Assembly (NCBI GenBank): GCA_902590705.1
Contig: CACIXU010000001.1
Span: 190,690 to 254,689 of the forward strand
Reading direction: 5' to 3'
Source of the DNA: an uncultured Bacteroidota bacterium
GTDB taxonomy: Bacteria; Bacteroidota; Bacteroidia; Flavobacteriales; Flavobacteriaceae
Length of the DNA: 64,000 nt
This document shows positions 1 to 8,812 of this stretch, in pieces (the stretch's first letter is position 1; each line of letters starts with the position of its first letter). The position numbers and the translations under genes were made by a program. The notes below the pieces were generated by a model. It saw only the letters and a program-made list of their open reading frames with translations. It was not told where the DNA came from and made no database searches.

Positions 1-661
1 ATAGCTCGTTCATTAGATTTATTTTATTGTGAAGCCTTCCAGCAGTATCGATAATAACCAAGTCGGATTTTTGAGCTACAGCCGACTCCAAAGTATCAAA
101 AGCTACAGATGCAGGGTCACTACCCATTTGTTGTTTAACCAAAGGAACACCTACTCTGTCTGCCCAAATTTGCAACTGATCTATAGCGCCTGCACGAAAA
201 GTGTCAGCTGCTCCAAGAATCACTTTTTTACCAGCTGATTTAAAATGATAAGACAGTTTACCAATAGTTGTAGTTTTTCCAACTCCATTGACTCCAACTA
301 CCATAATAACATGCGGTTTATTTGGAAGCTCAGATTCGAAAGGATCGACCTCATCCTGATGCTGTTGTTTTAAGATTGAACCAATTTCATCCCGTAATAT
401 CTGGCTAAGCTGTTTTGTACCTAAATACTTATCTTTTGCAACTCTTTTTTCCAAGGCCTGGATAATTTTTATTGTGGTAGCTACTCCAACATCTGATTGG
501 ATAAGTACTTCTTCTAATTCGTCTAGAACCAAGTCATCAACCTTGGACTTTCCAGCAATTGCCGTTCCTAATTTTGAGAAAAAAGATTTTTTTGAAATAC
601 TTAATCCCTTGTCTAAGCGCTCCTTTTTATCTTTAGTAAAGATTGATTTTAAAAAACTCAT
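1..661 (-). CDS. ftsY: Signal recognition particle receptor FtsY, C-terminally truncated by window edge
   Basis: FtsY is the membrane-associated SRP receptor GTPase that docks ribosome-nascent chain-SRP complexes for co-translational insertion. About 220 residues are present from the ATG at 659-661; the reading frame runs off the left edge of the window. The N domain is followed by the G domain with the P-loop GVNGVGKTT, the DTFRAGA motif and the DTAGR motif just before the edge. It is a short FtsY lacking a long acidic A domain, as is usual in Bacteroidota. It is the last visible gene of the rpmB-rpmG-DUF4295-ftsY run, a conserved order in this phylum. Confidence 0.95.
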   Translation of the reverse strand, partial: MSFLKSIFTKDKKERLDKGLSISKKSFFSKLGTAIAGKSKVDDLVLDELEEVLIQSDVGVATTIKIIQALEKRVAKDKYLGTKQLSQILRDEIGSILKQQHQDEVDPFESELPNKPHVIMVVGVNGVGKTTTIGKLSYHFKSAGKKVILGAADTFRAGAIDQLQIWADRVGVPLVKQQMGSDPASVAFDTLESAVAQKSDLVIIDTAGRLHNKINLMNEL

Positions 662-721
662 TTGTATAGAAATAAAAAAAGCTACTATAAAAGTAGCTTA
701 TATTTTGAATCAAAGTCCAAA

Positions 722-874
722 TTATTTTTTACTCAACCACTCATTTGCTAGACTGGGTGCAATAATTGTCTCAACAAAAGAGTATGAGTTAGACTCATCT
801 TTTTTTACCATTTTAATAACCTTAGTCAACCTCTTTGAACCGGTTTGAAGCGAAGCTACTGATTTCTTTGCCAT
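722..874 (-). CDS. DUF4295 family small protein
   Basis: A 50-residue basic protein beginning MAKKSVASLQTGSKRLTKV and ending in WLSKK. I recognise it as DUF4295, a Bacteroidota-specific family of unknown function that is regularly encoded between rpmG and ftsY. The ATG at 872-874 lies 1 bp after the rpmG stop, so the genes are surely co-transcribed. Its size, Lys-rich composition and setting among ribosomal proteins suggest a ribosome-associated role, but that is inference. Confidence 0.9.
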   Translation of the reverse strand: MAKKSVASLQTGSKRLTKVIKMVKKDESNSYSFVETIIAPSLANEWLSKK

Positions 875-875
875 A

Positions 876-1058
876 TTACTTAATTTCTTTATGAACTGTC
901 ATGCGCTTAAGGATTGGATTAAACTTTTTTACTTCCAATCTATCTGGCGAATTTTTTTTATTTTTTGTTGTAATGTATCTTGAAGTACCAGGCTTTCCAG
1001 ATTCCTTATGCTCTGTACATTCCAATATTACCTGAATACGGTTTCCTTTCTTTGCCAT
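876..1058 (-). CDS. rpmG: 50S ribosomal protein L33
   Basis: Complete 60-residue L33 starting [18 protein letters not shown], with the family [17 protein letters not shown] segment and the C-terminal HKEIK. It binds 23S rRNA near the E site. The usual zinc-ribbon cysteines are mostly absent (one Cys only), so this is a zinc-independent version. It lies 8 bp after rpmB in the same transcript and 1 bp before the DUF4295 gene. Confidence 0.96.
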   Translation of the reverse strand: MAKKGNRIQVILECTEHKESGKPGTSRYITTKNKKNSPDRLEVKKFNPILKRMTVHKEIK

Positions 1059-1066
1059 AACAATAC

Positions 1067-1300
1067 TTATAAAACACCTTGGGCTTTTGCCTCATTGATT
1101 ACTGCACTTATGCCTTTCTTATTTATAGTTTTCAAAACAGAAGCTTTAATTTTAAGAGTAATCCATTTGTCTTCCTCAGGAATATAAAAGCGCTTTTTGA
1201 TAAGATTTATATCAAATCTTCTTCTAGTCTTGTTGATAGATTTAGATACGTTATTACCAAACATCACTCTTTTTCCTGTTATTTCACAAACTCTAGACAC
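1067..1300 (-). CDS. rpmB: 50S ribosomal protein L28, GTG start
   Basis: Complete 77-residue L28 beginning [19 protein letters not shown], with the [11 protein letters not shown] block and a VLKTINKKG segment. The start is GTG at 1298-1300; no in-frame ATG fits the family N terminus. A good TTTG-N18-TACATTTG promoter lies just upstream at 1324-1353, which should drive rpmB, rpmG, the DUF4295 gene and ftsY independently of the cinA operon. Confidence 0.96.
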   Translation of the reverse strand: MSRVCEITGKRVMFGNNVSKSINKTRRRFDINLIKKRFYIPEEDKWITLKIKASVLKTINKKGISAVINEAKAQGVL

Positions 1301-1323
1301 AAATATTCTTTTTTAATAGCATG

Positions 1324-1353
1324 CAAATGTACATTATTTTAATTAGTTTCAAA
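1324..1353 (-). promoter_or_regulatory. Bacteroidota-type promoter for rpmB-rpmG-DUF4295-ftsY
   Basis: On the minus strand TTTG (1350-1353) is followed after 18 bases by TACATTTG (1324-1331), matching the -33/-7 consensus TTTG-N19..21-TAnnTTTG of Bacteroidota housekeeping sigma factors. The predicted start near 1320 gives a leader of about 20 nt to the rpmB GTG. Confidence 0.7.
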
Positions 1354-1374
1354 AAAATTATAAAATAATTAAAA

Positions 1375-2622
1375 TCAGGAATTTAGCATCATACGGAACA
1401 ATATTTCAAAAGCTTGATTGACAGTTTTATGAATTACGCGAGTTCTATTATTACCCATATTAAACTTATAGCTTTCAAGCTTTTCAGGTGAAGCAATTGC
1501 AATATAAACAGTACCGACATCTTGCCCTTGATCTACCTTAGAGGGGCCAGCGTTTCCGGTGGTAGCAATTGCGAAATCACTTCTATAATTTTTTTTGGCT
1601 CCCATTGCCATTGCCTCCGCAACAGCCGAACTGACTAATCCATATTGATCCATTAAAGATTTTGGTACACCTAATAATTTTGTTTTGGAGGAGTGCGAAT
1701 AAGTAATAGCACTTCCACTAAAATACTTAGATGCTCCTGAATTAGCTGTTATTCTCGTGGCTATAGCGCCTCCAGTACAACTTTCGGCACAACTTAATGT
1801 TTGTCCCTTTTTTATTAATTTTTCACCGATTAAAACTTCGATAGGCTTATCTTCTTCCGTGCCAAAGTATATATCCCTAATTAATGGAATTACTTTTTTT
1901 ACCTGTATATCAACTGCTTTTTTTATAGTTGCCATATTCACACCACTAGAGGACAACCTTAACCTTACTCTACCTAAACTAGGTAAATAGGCAAGTTTAA
2001 TATCCTTAGGAAGGCTCTCTTCCCACTTTTCAATTCGCTCAGCAATAGCGCTTTCTCCAAGTCCATAGGTCATAATCGTTTTATGATAAATTGCTGGCAG
2101 AACAAATTGCTCTTTAATTTTGGGTAAGACCTCATCATTAATTAAAGCTTTCATTTCATATGGTACTCCAGGGAGTGAAATAAAAATTTGACCTTGATCT
2201 AAAAACCACATCCCAGCCGCAGTTCCATATTTATTATGAAGCAATGTTGCTTTAGAAGGTAAATTTGCTTGAGCTCGATTCATTTCGTTGATTGGAGTAT
2301 TAACATATTTTTTGAAAATATTTTCAATGTGCAATAAAACAGCATCATTTTTAACTAATCGATCATTAAAATATTCACAAAGTGTATGCTTGGTCAAATC
2401 ATCCTTTGTCGGTCCTAAACCTCCTGTAATAACAATGATATCTGCTCTCTTTCTCGCCTGATCAAGAGCATCAATTATAACATTTTTGTGGTCTGATATG
2501 GCAGTAATTTGTACAATCTCTACTCCAATTCTATTGAATTGTTTTGCTAAAAAAACAGAATTGGTATTGACTATTTGCCCAATTAAAATTTCATCTCCAA
2601 TACTTATCAGTTCTGCTTTCAA
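1375..2622 (-). CDS. cinA: CinA-like protein, MoaB-like plus nicotinamide-nucleotide amidase domains
   Basis: A 415-residue protein of normal CinA length. Residues 1-170 form the molybdopterin-binding (MoaB/MogA-like) domain with the ITGGLGPTKDD motif, reported in this family as a COG1058 pyrophosphatase. The C-terminal CinA domain from about 255 has AESCTGG with the nucleophilic Ser, as in PncC nicotinamide-nucleotide deamidase, which recycles NMN. The start is TTG at 2620-2622, one base after the stop of the FAH-family gene, so translation is probably coupled. It is the last gene of the run starting at the E2 gene. The competence link in the family name is historical. Confidence 0.93.
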   Translation of the reverse strand: MKAELISIGDEILIGQIVNTNSVFLAKQFNRIGVEIVQITAISDHKNVIIDALDQARKRADIIVITGGLGPTKDDLTKHTLCEYFNDRLVKNDAVLLHIENIFKKYVNTPINEMNRAQANLPSKATLLHNKYGTAAGMWFLDQGQIFISLPGVPYEMKALINDEVLPKIKEQFVLPAIYHKTIMTYGLGESAIAERIEKWEESLPKDIKLAYLPSLGRVRLRLSSSGVNMATIKKAVDIQVKKVIPLIRDIYFGTEEDKPIEVLIGEKLIKKGQTLSCAESCTGGAIATRITANSGASKYFSGSAITYSHSSKTKLLGVPKSLMDQYGLVSSAVAEAMAMGAKKNYRSDFAIATTGNAGPSKVDQGQDVGTVYIAIASPEKLESYKFNMGNNRTRVIHKTVNQAFEILFRMMLNS

Positions 2623-2623
2623 A

Positions 2624-3235
2624 TCATTTTATTTTAACTGAAAAAGCTTTCTTACCCATCAAATAGCCTTCAAGTAAATCGCCCCCACTAATACTTCCAA
2701 TACCAGCTGGGGTTCCAGTAAAAATTATATCTCCAATTTTTAGAGTAAAAAACTTTGATATTTCGGCAATTAATTCATCTATTTTCCAAATCATTTGAGC
2801 GGTGTTACCCCTTTGAACAATTACACCATTTTTTTTCAATTGAAAATCCAATTGATTGACGTCATCGAAAATTGACTTATCAAACCAATCACCGATGACT
2901 GCCGAACCATCAAATCCCTTTGCTTTTTCCCAAGGTAAACCACTTTTTTTTAAGATTTTCTGCAAGTCACGTGCAGTAAAATCTATCCCTAAACCGATTT
3001 GTTGATAATATTTGTATGCGAATTTGGTCTGAATATGTTTTCCTATTCGATCAATTTTAACTAAAACCTCGACCTCATAGTGGATAAGCTGAGAAAAATC
3101 TGGTCTAAAAAAGGGATGAGTTTTTTGAACAGATGCTGTATCAGGCTTAATAAATAAAACTGGTGACTCTGGTCTTGGACTACCTAACTCCTTAATATGC
3201 TCGGGGTAGTTTCTCCCCACACAAATGATTTTCAA
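2624..3235 (-). CDS. Fumarylacetoacetate hydrolase family protein
   Basis: A 203-residue single-domain FAH-fold protein of the YcgM/FAHD1 type. It starts MKIICVGRNY and carries the metal-binding HYEVE pair and the downstream Asp in GIDFTARD, with a GTPAGIG loop near the C terminus. Such enzymes cleave C-C bonds in acylpyruvates or decarboxylate oxaloacetate with Mg2+; the substrate here cannot be told from sequence. The start is TTG at 3233-3235, 6 bp after the exonuclease stop, with no alternative ATG matching the family N terminus. Neighbours suggest operon convenience rather than a shared pathway. Confidence 0.9.
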   Translation of the reverse strand: MKIICVGRNYPEHIKELGSPRPESPVLFIKPDTASVQKTHPFFRPDFSQLIHYEVEVLVKIDRIGKHIQTKFAYKYYQQIGLGIDFTARDLQKILKKSGLPWEKAKGFDGSAVIGDWFDKSIFDDVNQLDFQLKKNGVIVQRGNTAQMIWKIDELIAEISKFFTLKIGDIIFTGTPAGIGSISGGDLLEGYLMGKKAFSVKIK

Positions 3236-3241
3236 TTAAAA

Positions 3242-4012
3242 TTATTCTGTATTTAATTTTCTTAGGCGAATCGCTGTAAGCACCTTTTTTGTATACATAG
3301 GAAAATCAGCATTGAGTAGCCATCCGAAATATCCAGGCTCATTCTCCAAAATGCTTTCAACAGTTTTTCCCTTATGCTTTCCAAACGAAAAACACTCCTC
3401 ACCCTGTTTATTAAAAATAATAAAGCCTGCCAAATCGGCAGATTTATTTCGACTAGTGAAATCACTTAAAAAATTGATATTACCCTCTAAATCATCATAC
3501 CTATCGAGCTGAGCCATTAATACATCGTGAGTAGCTTGAGTGTCAGCCATTGCTGAATGAGCATTTATCAATTCCTGATTACAGTAAAATTTAAGTGCAG
3601 CGGAAAGGGTACGTTGTTCCATTTTGTGGAAAATCGTTTGTACATCAATTGTTTTAATATTTTTAAAATCAAAATTTATTTCAGCACGAAGCATTTCCTC
3701 CGCTAATAATGGAATATCAAAACGATCGGAGTTGTATCCAGCCAAATCAGCATCTTTTATAAAGTTAAAAATTGTTTTGGATAGTGTTTTGAAGTTTGGT
3801 TCATCAGCAACATCTGAATCATAAATTCCGTGAACTGCTGAAGCTTGAGGAGGAATAGGACACTCTGGATTAACACGCCATATCTTATTGTCTTTACTTT
3901 CATCCGGATATAGTTTTAGAACAGCAATTTCTACTATACGATCATTGGATACACTAACCCCAGTAGTCTCTAAGTCAAAAAAACATAACGGTCGTGTAAG
4001 ATTTAAATTCAT
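3242..4012 (-). CDS. DEDDh 3'-5' exonuclease (DnaQ-like) with C-terminal DUF3820-like domain
   Basis: A 256-residue exonuclease. Asp13 and Glu15 in FFDLETTGVS form motif I, the YNSDRFDIPLL segment is motif II, and HSAMADTQATHD is motif III with the DEDDh His and Asp. The C-terminal 60 residues (FSFGKHKGKTVESIL, GYFGWLLNADF) are the small domain also seen at the end of ExoX-like nucleases. It probably processes DNA 3' ends in repair or proofreading; it is not the polymerase-bound epsilon subunit by any direct evidence. ATG start; 9 bp downstream of the E2 gene. Confidence 0.9.
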   Translation of the reverse strand: MNLNLTRPLCFFDLETTGVSVSNDRIVEIAVLKLYPDESKDNKIWRVNPECPIPPQASAVHGIYDSDVADEPNFKTLSKTIFNFIKDADLAGYNSDRFDIPLLAEEMLRAEINFDFKNIKTIDVQTIFHKMEQRTLSAALKFYCNQELINAHSAMADTQATHDVLMAQLDRYDDLEGNINFLSDFTSRNKSADLAGFIIFNKQGEECFSFGKHKGKTVESILENEPGYFGWLLNADFPMYTKKVLTAIRLRKLNTE

Positions 4013-4021
4013 AATAAAAAA

Positions 4022-5413
4022 TTAAATGGTTTGCTGCATATCCCAGTTTTCAAGGAAATCAGTCATACTTTTAATAAATTGTCCTCCGAGAGCACCATTA
4101 ATAATTCGGTGATCATAGCTATGAGAAATAATAACTTTTTTACGAATGGCAATTGAATCTCCTTCTTTAGACTCAATGACAGCAGGTATTTTTCGAATAA
4201 CTCCAACAGCAACAATACCTACTTGGGGTTGATTTATAATTGGTATACCAGTGAGTGAACCGAAATTACCAATATTAGTAAAGGTATAAGTTCCTCCTTG
4301 AATCTCATCTGGCTTTAAATTTTGACTACGAGCACGTTTGGCAAGGTCATTTACAGATTTTGCCAAACCAACTAAATTTAGGTGGTTGGCATTTCTAATC
4401 ACAGGTACAATTAAATTTCCATCTGCCATGGCAGTAGCCATCCCAATGTTAATTTCTCGTTTTTGAATAATCTTATCGCCCTCTAAGGAGCTATTAAGTA
4501 ATGGAAAGTCTTTTAAAGCTTTAATTACTGCAGCAATAAATAATGGTGTAAACGTTAGCTTTTCTCCCTCTCGCCTCTGGAAAGTATACTTATGTTTTTC
4601 TCGCCATTCCCAAATATTGGTTAAATCTGCTTCAATAAACGATTGCACGTGAGCCGAAGTTTGTTTGCTCATAATCATGTGATCAGCAGTTAACTTAGCC
4701 ATGCGAGACATCTCTATAATTTGGTCACCGTTTTCATTTGTCAAACTAGATCTGATAAAATCTATTTGATTAACTTTATCTGAAGTAACTGAGGGCGAAT
4801 GGTTTCGATTATTTAAATAAACTAATAAATCTTTTTTAGTCACACGGTTATCTTTTCCAGTACCCTTAATAAGTTTTAGCTCCTCATCAGTTAGGTTTTC
4901 AGCTTTAGCTATACTCTTGACCAATGGTGAATAAAAATCGTTGTTATTAGGCAGTACAGATGTATTGTTTGAATTAGAAGGGGTTAACTCATTAATTGTT
5001 TTATTCTCAATTAGAGAATCAAAACTTTCAAATTTAGTTTGAGGTTCGGGCAAATTATATGTCGGAGGGGTTTCAGTAATAGTTTCGTCGTTAGATATTA
5101 TCGAATCCAGAACCGTTTTCTTTGGTTTATTCCTTTTTTCTATTAAATCTTCTTCTGTATTCTGATCTTCTAAATTAGTTTGTATTACTGCTATTATATC
5201 TCCTACCTGTATAACGTCATTTTCAGCAAAACACTTTTCAATTAATACTCCACTAAACTCACTAGGCACGTCTGTATCAACTTTATCAGTAGCGATTTCG
5301 ACAATTACATCATCAACTTCAATATTATCTCCCTCCTCTTTTAACCATTTAATTAAGGTAGCTTCTGCAACGCTTTCTCCCATTTTGGGGAGTTTTAATA
5401 AATATTTTCCCAT
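4022..5413 (-). CDS. 2-oxo acid dehydrogenase E2, dihydrolipoamide acyltransferase
   Basis: A 463-residue E2 subunit with one lipoyl domain (residues 1-78, lipoyl Lys44 in the ATDKVD motif), a linker of about 80 residues rich in Asn, Thr and Pro, a peripheral subunit-binding domain near 165-200 (YSPLVKSIAKAENL) and a catalytic acyltransferase core from about 225. The core ends with the active-site HSYDHRIING motif. The single lipoyl domain and overall layout favour a branched-chain or generic 2-oxo acid complex over pyruvate E2, but this is inference. No E1 or E3 gene is nearby. A TTG-N19-TAGTTTTG promoter lies just upstream. Confidence 0.92.
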   Translation of the reverse strand: MGKYLLKLPKMGESVAEATLIKWLKEEGDNIEVDDVIVEIATDKVDTDVPSEFSGVLIEKCFAENDVIQVGDIIAVIQTNLEDQNTEEDLIEKRNKPKKTVLDSIISNDETITETPPTYNLPEPQTKFESFDSLIENKTINELTPSNSNNTSVLPNNNDFYSPLVKSIAKAENLTDEELKLIKGTGKDNRVTKKDLLVYLNNRNHSPSVTSDKVNQIDFIRSSLTNENGDQIIEMSRMAKLTADHMIMSKQTSAHVQSFIEADLTNIWEWREKHKYTFQRREGEKLTFTPLFIAAVIKALKDFPLLNSSLEGDKIIQKREINIGMATAMADGNLIVPVIRNANHLNLVGLAKSVNDLAKRARSQNLKPDEIQGGTYTFTNIGNFGSLTGIPIINQPQVGIVAVGVIRKIPAVIESKEGDSIAIRKKVIISHSYDHRIINGALGGQFIKSMTDFLENWDMQQTI

Positions 5414-5428
5414 TTTTTTTAAGATCTA

Positions 5429-5458
5429 CAAAACTACCAAATTTATAAATGAATACAA
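5429..5458 (-). promoter_or_regulatory. Promoter for the E2-exonuclease-FAH-cinA operon
   Basis: On the minus strand TTG (5456-5458) is followed after 19 bases by TAGTTTTG (5429-5436). A second overlapping -7-like box, TAAATTTG, lies at 5438-5445. The predicted start near 5425 gives a leader of about 12 nt to the E2 ATG. Confidence 0.6.
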
Positions 5459-5495
5459 TTTTTTATATCTAACCAATAATTAATAAATACTGATA

Positions 5496-6116
5496 CTATC
5501 TATCTGAAATAGAGTTCTCGTAAGGGACGCGTTTTAGAATGCTCCTTCCTAAGGTAACTTCATCCGTATATTCCAACTCATCTCCAACTGGAATTCCCCT
5601 AGCTATAGCAGATGTAATTATTTTGTATGGAGACAGCATCTTGTAAATATAAAAGTTGGTAGTATCAGCTTCCATAGTTGCGCTAAGTGCAAAAATAATC
5701 TCCTTTATTTGTCCCTTTTTAACTTTTTCTTCCAAGGAGTCTATAGTCAGATCTTGAGGACCTATACCGTCAATAGGTGATATTAAACCTCCCAAAACAT
5801 GATAATATCCTCTAAACTGACCAGTATTTTCAATTGCAATTACATCTCTAATATCCTCCACAATACACAAGAGACTTTCATCTCTATTGGGGTTGGAACA
5901 AATTTCACAAACAGGTATATCTGATAAGTTGTGACATGAAGAACAGAAGTTAATATGATCCCTGAAATCAATTAAAGATTGAGTTAAACTGGTAGTATTC
6001 TCTTTTGGAAGTTTTAAAAGGTGTAATGCCAATCTTAAGGCAGTCCTTTTTCCAATACCTGGTAACCGAGCGATTTCATTAACAGCGTTTTCTAATAATT
6101 TGGAGGAAAATTCCAT
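5496..6116 (-). CDS. recR: Recombination mediator RecR
   Basis: A 206-residue RecR of standard length. It has the N-terminal helix-hairpin-helix ([19 protein letters not shown]), a four-Cys zinc finger around residues 57-72 (CSSCHNL, CEIC) and the Toprim core starting at [10 protein letters not shown] with the GYYHVLGG segment. RecR works with RecO to load RecA on SSB-coated gaps. It is transcribed toward the E2 gene with an 82-bp gap holding the E2 promoter, and is divergent from the symporter gene. Confidence 0.96.
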   Translation of the reverse strand: MEFSSKLLENAVNEIARLPGIGKRTALRLALHLLKLPKENTTSLTQSLIDFRDHINFCSSCHNLSDIPVCEICSNPNRDESLLCIVEDIRDVIAIENTGQFRGYYHVLGGLISPIDGIGPQDLTIDSLEEKVKKGQIKEIIFALSATMEADTTNFYIYKMLSPYKIITSAIARGIPVGDELEYTDEVTLGRSILKRVPYENSISDR

Positions 6117-6171
6117 ACGGTAAATTTAGGAATAATTCCAAAGCTCTGAATTTGTATATTTAACAAATCTT

Positions 6172-7686
6172 ATGATGACACCCACATTTATTTTATCTAT
6201 TATTTTGGGGTATTTTTTACTTTTGATGGGGATTGCTTTGATCACTGGAAAAGGTGCTAATAATCAAACTTTTTTTGTAGCAAACCGTAGTTCACCTTGG
6301 TATTTAGTTGCGTTCGGTATGGTAGGTGCCTCACTTTCAGGAGTTACATTCATCTCAGTACCTGGTTGGGTTGGAGACTCTGGTTTTACTTATTTTCAGG
6401 TTGTTATTGGTTATTGGGTTGGCTATCTTTTTGTTGCTTTAATTTTACTACCCGTTTATTATCAATACAATCTAACCTCAATATATGAATATCTTAACCT
6501 CAGGTTCGGGCCCAATAGTCATAAAATAGGGGCGATTTTTTTTTTAATTTCTAGAGTTATAGGTGCTAGCTTCAGACTTTTTCTCGTGTCTATCGTTCTC
6601 CAGCAATTCATTTTTAATGCATGGCAAATCCCATTTGAGGTAACAGTTATTTTATCTGTTATTCTGATTTGGGTTTATACCCATAAAGGTGGTATCAAAA
6701 CCATTGTATGGACCGACACCCTGCAAACACTTCTAATGTTGACTGCTGTGTGCCTTACACTCTATCACCTAGGAAACGGACTCAATTTAAATCTGTCGGA
6801 AATCCTTACAGAAAACCGATTTCAAAACTATACCCGTACATGGGTAACCGGGAACTTAATGGTCCGAAATCACTTTTTGAAATCATTTATTGGAGGGATG
6901 TTCATCACCATTTGCATGACAGGATTAGATCAAGATATGATGCAAAAAAATCTCACCTGCCACAGTCTTAAGGCAGCTCAGATCAACATGCTTGCATTCA
7001 GTCTAGTCTTGGTTGTGGTTACTTTTTTGTTTTTAATACTGGGTGCGATGATCTTTCTTTATGCCGATCAAAAAGAAATCATCGTACCACTCATGGAGGG
7101 CAGCCCGAAAACCGATCTTTTATTTCCCGAAGTTGCTATCAATGGTGGCTTGGGATTAGAGGTAGGCATTATTTTTATTCTGGGTTTGATCGCTGCCGCC
7201 TACAGCAGTGCCGACAGTGCTCTGACCTCTTTAACCACCTCATTTTGTATCGATTTCCTAAAACTGAATCAATATTCTGAAAATCAACAAAAAAAGATCC
7301 GCAAAAAAACTCATGTGAGTATGAGTCTCGTTCTTGTAGTAGTGGTAATAATGTTTAAATACATCTTACATCGGAATGTTATCGACGGACTGTTGACTTT
7401 TGCCTCGTACACTTATGGCCCACTCTTGGGGTTATTTGCATTCGGTATTTTCACCCCATTTCAAATTCAGGACCGAAGGGTATGGATTGTAGTAATTATG
7501 TCCATATTGTTGATCCTGTTAGTGGGTAACTTATCACCCGAATCTTTAGGCGGTTATCAAATAGGATATGAGTTACTCCCCCTCAACGGACTGTTGACGT
7601 TTTTGGGTTTATTGTTTATAAGGCAAAAAAGACTACCACCTGATAAAAGCACTTCCCCAAGTAAATCCACTACCAAAGGCGGCTAA
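6172..7686 (+). CDS. Sodium:solute symporter family transporter
   Basis: A 504-residue inner-membrane protein with about 13 hydrophobic segments and the SSS signature region (GYWVGYLFVALILLPVYY, YEYLNLRFG and later AAAYSSADSALTSL, which supplies Na+ ligands). Substrate cannot be assigned; many flavobacterial relatives are annotated as general sodium:solute symporters. Two consecutive ATGs begin the frame. The last 18 codons (a polar tail rich in Lys, Ser, Thr and Pro) overlap the C-terminal coding region of fabH on the other strand by 54 bp, an unusually long convergent overlap. Confidence 0.9.
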   Translation: MMTPTFILSIILGYFLLLMGIALITGKGANNQTFFVANRSSPWYLVAFGMVGASLSGVTFISVPGWVGDSGFTYFQVVIGYWVGYLFVALILLPVYYQYNLTSIYEYLNLRFGPNSHKIGAIFFLISRVIGASFRLFLVSIVLQQFIFNAWQIPFEVTVILSVILIWVYTHKGGIKTIVWTDTLQTLLMLTAVCLTLYHLGNGLNLNLSEILTENRFQNYTRTWVTGNLMVRNHFLKSFIGGMFITICMTGLDQDMMQKNLTCHSLKAAQINMLAFSLVLVVVTFLFLILGAMIFLYADQKEIIVPLMEGSPKTDLLFPEVAINGGLGLEVGIIFILGLIAAAYSSADSALTSLTTSFCIDFLKLNQYSENQQKKIRKKTHVSMSLVLVVVVIMFKYILHRNVIDGLLTFASYTYGPLLGLFAFGIFTPFQIQDRRVWIVVIMSILLILLVGNLSPESLGGYQIGYELLPLNGLLTFLGLLFIRQKRLPPDKSTSPSKSTTKGG

Positions 7687-8640
7687 TACCAGCAAATCTC
7701 CAGATTTTATTTTGCCTTCCTTCCAAGCTTCTGTCAGAGCTATGGGGATGGATCCAGCAGTTGTGTTACCATATCGCATGATGTTGTTATAGACTTGGTC
7801 ATCATTGAGACCAAATTTCCTTTTAATGAATTGAGAAATTCGAAGGTTCGCCTGGTGAGGAATAAACATATCAATTTGATCAGGAGTCATCTTATTTTGT
7901 TGTAAACCTTCCATAATGACCTCAGAAAACCGGACTACTGCATTTTTAAAAACCAGTTGACCATTCATGTTGGGGTAATATGAAATATCATTTGGATCAT
8001 TGGCCTCTAATATCTCTGGGACCCATCGGTTAGTGCTGGGTCCGATCAAAGCCAATTCCTCAGCAAATTTTCCTTCAGAATGCAGATGAGTAGATAGAAT
8101 CCCTTTGTCAGCATCTTCAGATCTACTGAGAACAACTGCACCTGCTCCATCGCCAAATATGACCGAAACCCCTCTTCCACGAGTAGTCATGTCCAAACCA
8201 CCGGAATGGTTCTCGGATCCGATGATCAATATGTTTTTGTACATCCCAGTTTTGATAAACTGATCGGCAGTAGACAATGCATAAATAAAACCCGAACACT
8301 GGTTACGAATGTCCATAGCCGGGCAGGTTGGAATATCCAGGAGTTGCTGAACAATCACCCCAGAACCGGGAAAATAATAATCGGGACTCAAGGTAGCAAA
8401 AAGGATGAGATCGATATCATTTTTATTGATATCGGCACACTCAATTGCAATTTTAGCGGCCTTGGCTCCCATCGTTGCCGTAGTGTTTCCGTCTCCTTTT
8501 TTGATATGACGCCGCTCCTCTATTCCTGTTCGCTCAACGATCCATTCATTAGAAGTGTCCATTATTTTTGATAAATCATTATTGGTCACAACGTTTTCGG
8601 GAACATACATTCCCATTCCAATAATATTTGAATTGTACAT
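7633..8640 (-). CDS. fabH: 3-oxoacyl-ACP synthase III (KASIII)
   Basis: A 335-residue FabH-family condensing enzyme, which joins an acyl-CoA to malonyl-ACP to begin fatty acid synthesis. The catalytic triad is visible: Cys115 in NQCSGF, His in IPHQAN and Asn in YGNTTAG. The C terminus FGSGFTWGSAFIRW matches the family closely, so this stop is reliable even though it lies inside the convergent symporter gene. It is not beside plsX or other fab genes, so it may be a second KASIII paralogue with its own primer choice. The gene symbol is by family resemblance. Confidence 0.88.
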   Translation of the reverse strand: MYNSNIIGMGMYVPENVVTNNDLSKIMDTSNEWIVERTGIEERRHIKKGDGNTTATMGAKAAKIAIECADINKNDIDLILFATLSPDYYFPGSGVIVQQLLDIPTCPAMDIRNQCSGFIYALSTADQFIKTGMYKNILIIGSENHSGGLDMTTRGRGVSVIFGDGAGAVVLSRSEDADKGILSTHLHSEGKFAEELALIGPSTNRWVPEILEANDPNDISYYPNMNGQLVFKNAVVRFSEVIMEGLQQNKMTPDQIDMFIPHQANLRISQFIKRKFGLNDDQVYNNIMRYGNTTAGSIPIALTEAWKEGKIKSGDLLVLAAFGSGFTWGSAFIRW

Positions 8641-8812
8641 AAATATTGATTACAATTAATGCAATTTAAATAAAGAAAGCTGAATAGCTAATTTTTTCGA
8701 AAATAAATGCACTAACAGTGACTTAAAAATCTAATCCAGAATTAGTAATTCTTAAAAGTAAGTACAGAATAAGCAATAAAGGTTTATTAATCCTGCTGGA
8801 ATTTAAGCTTTA

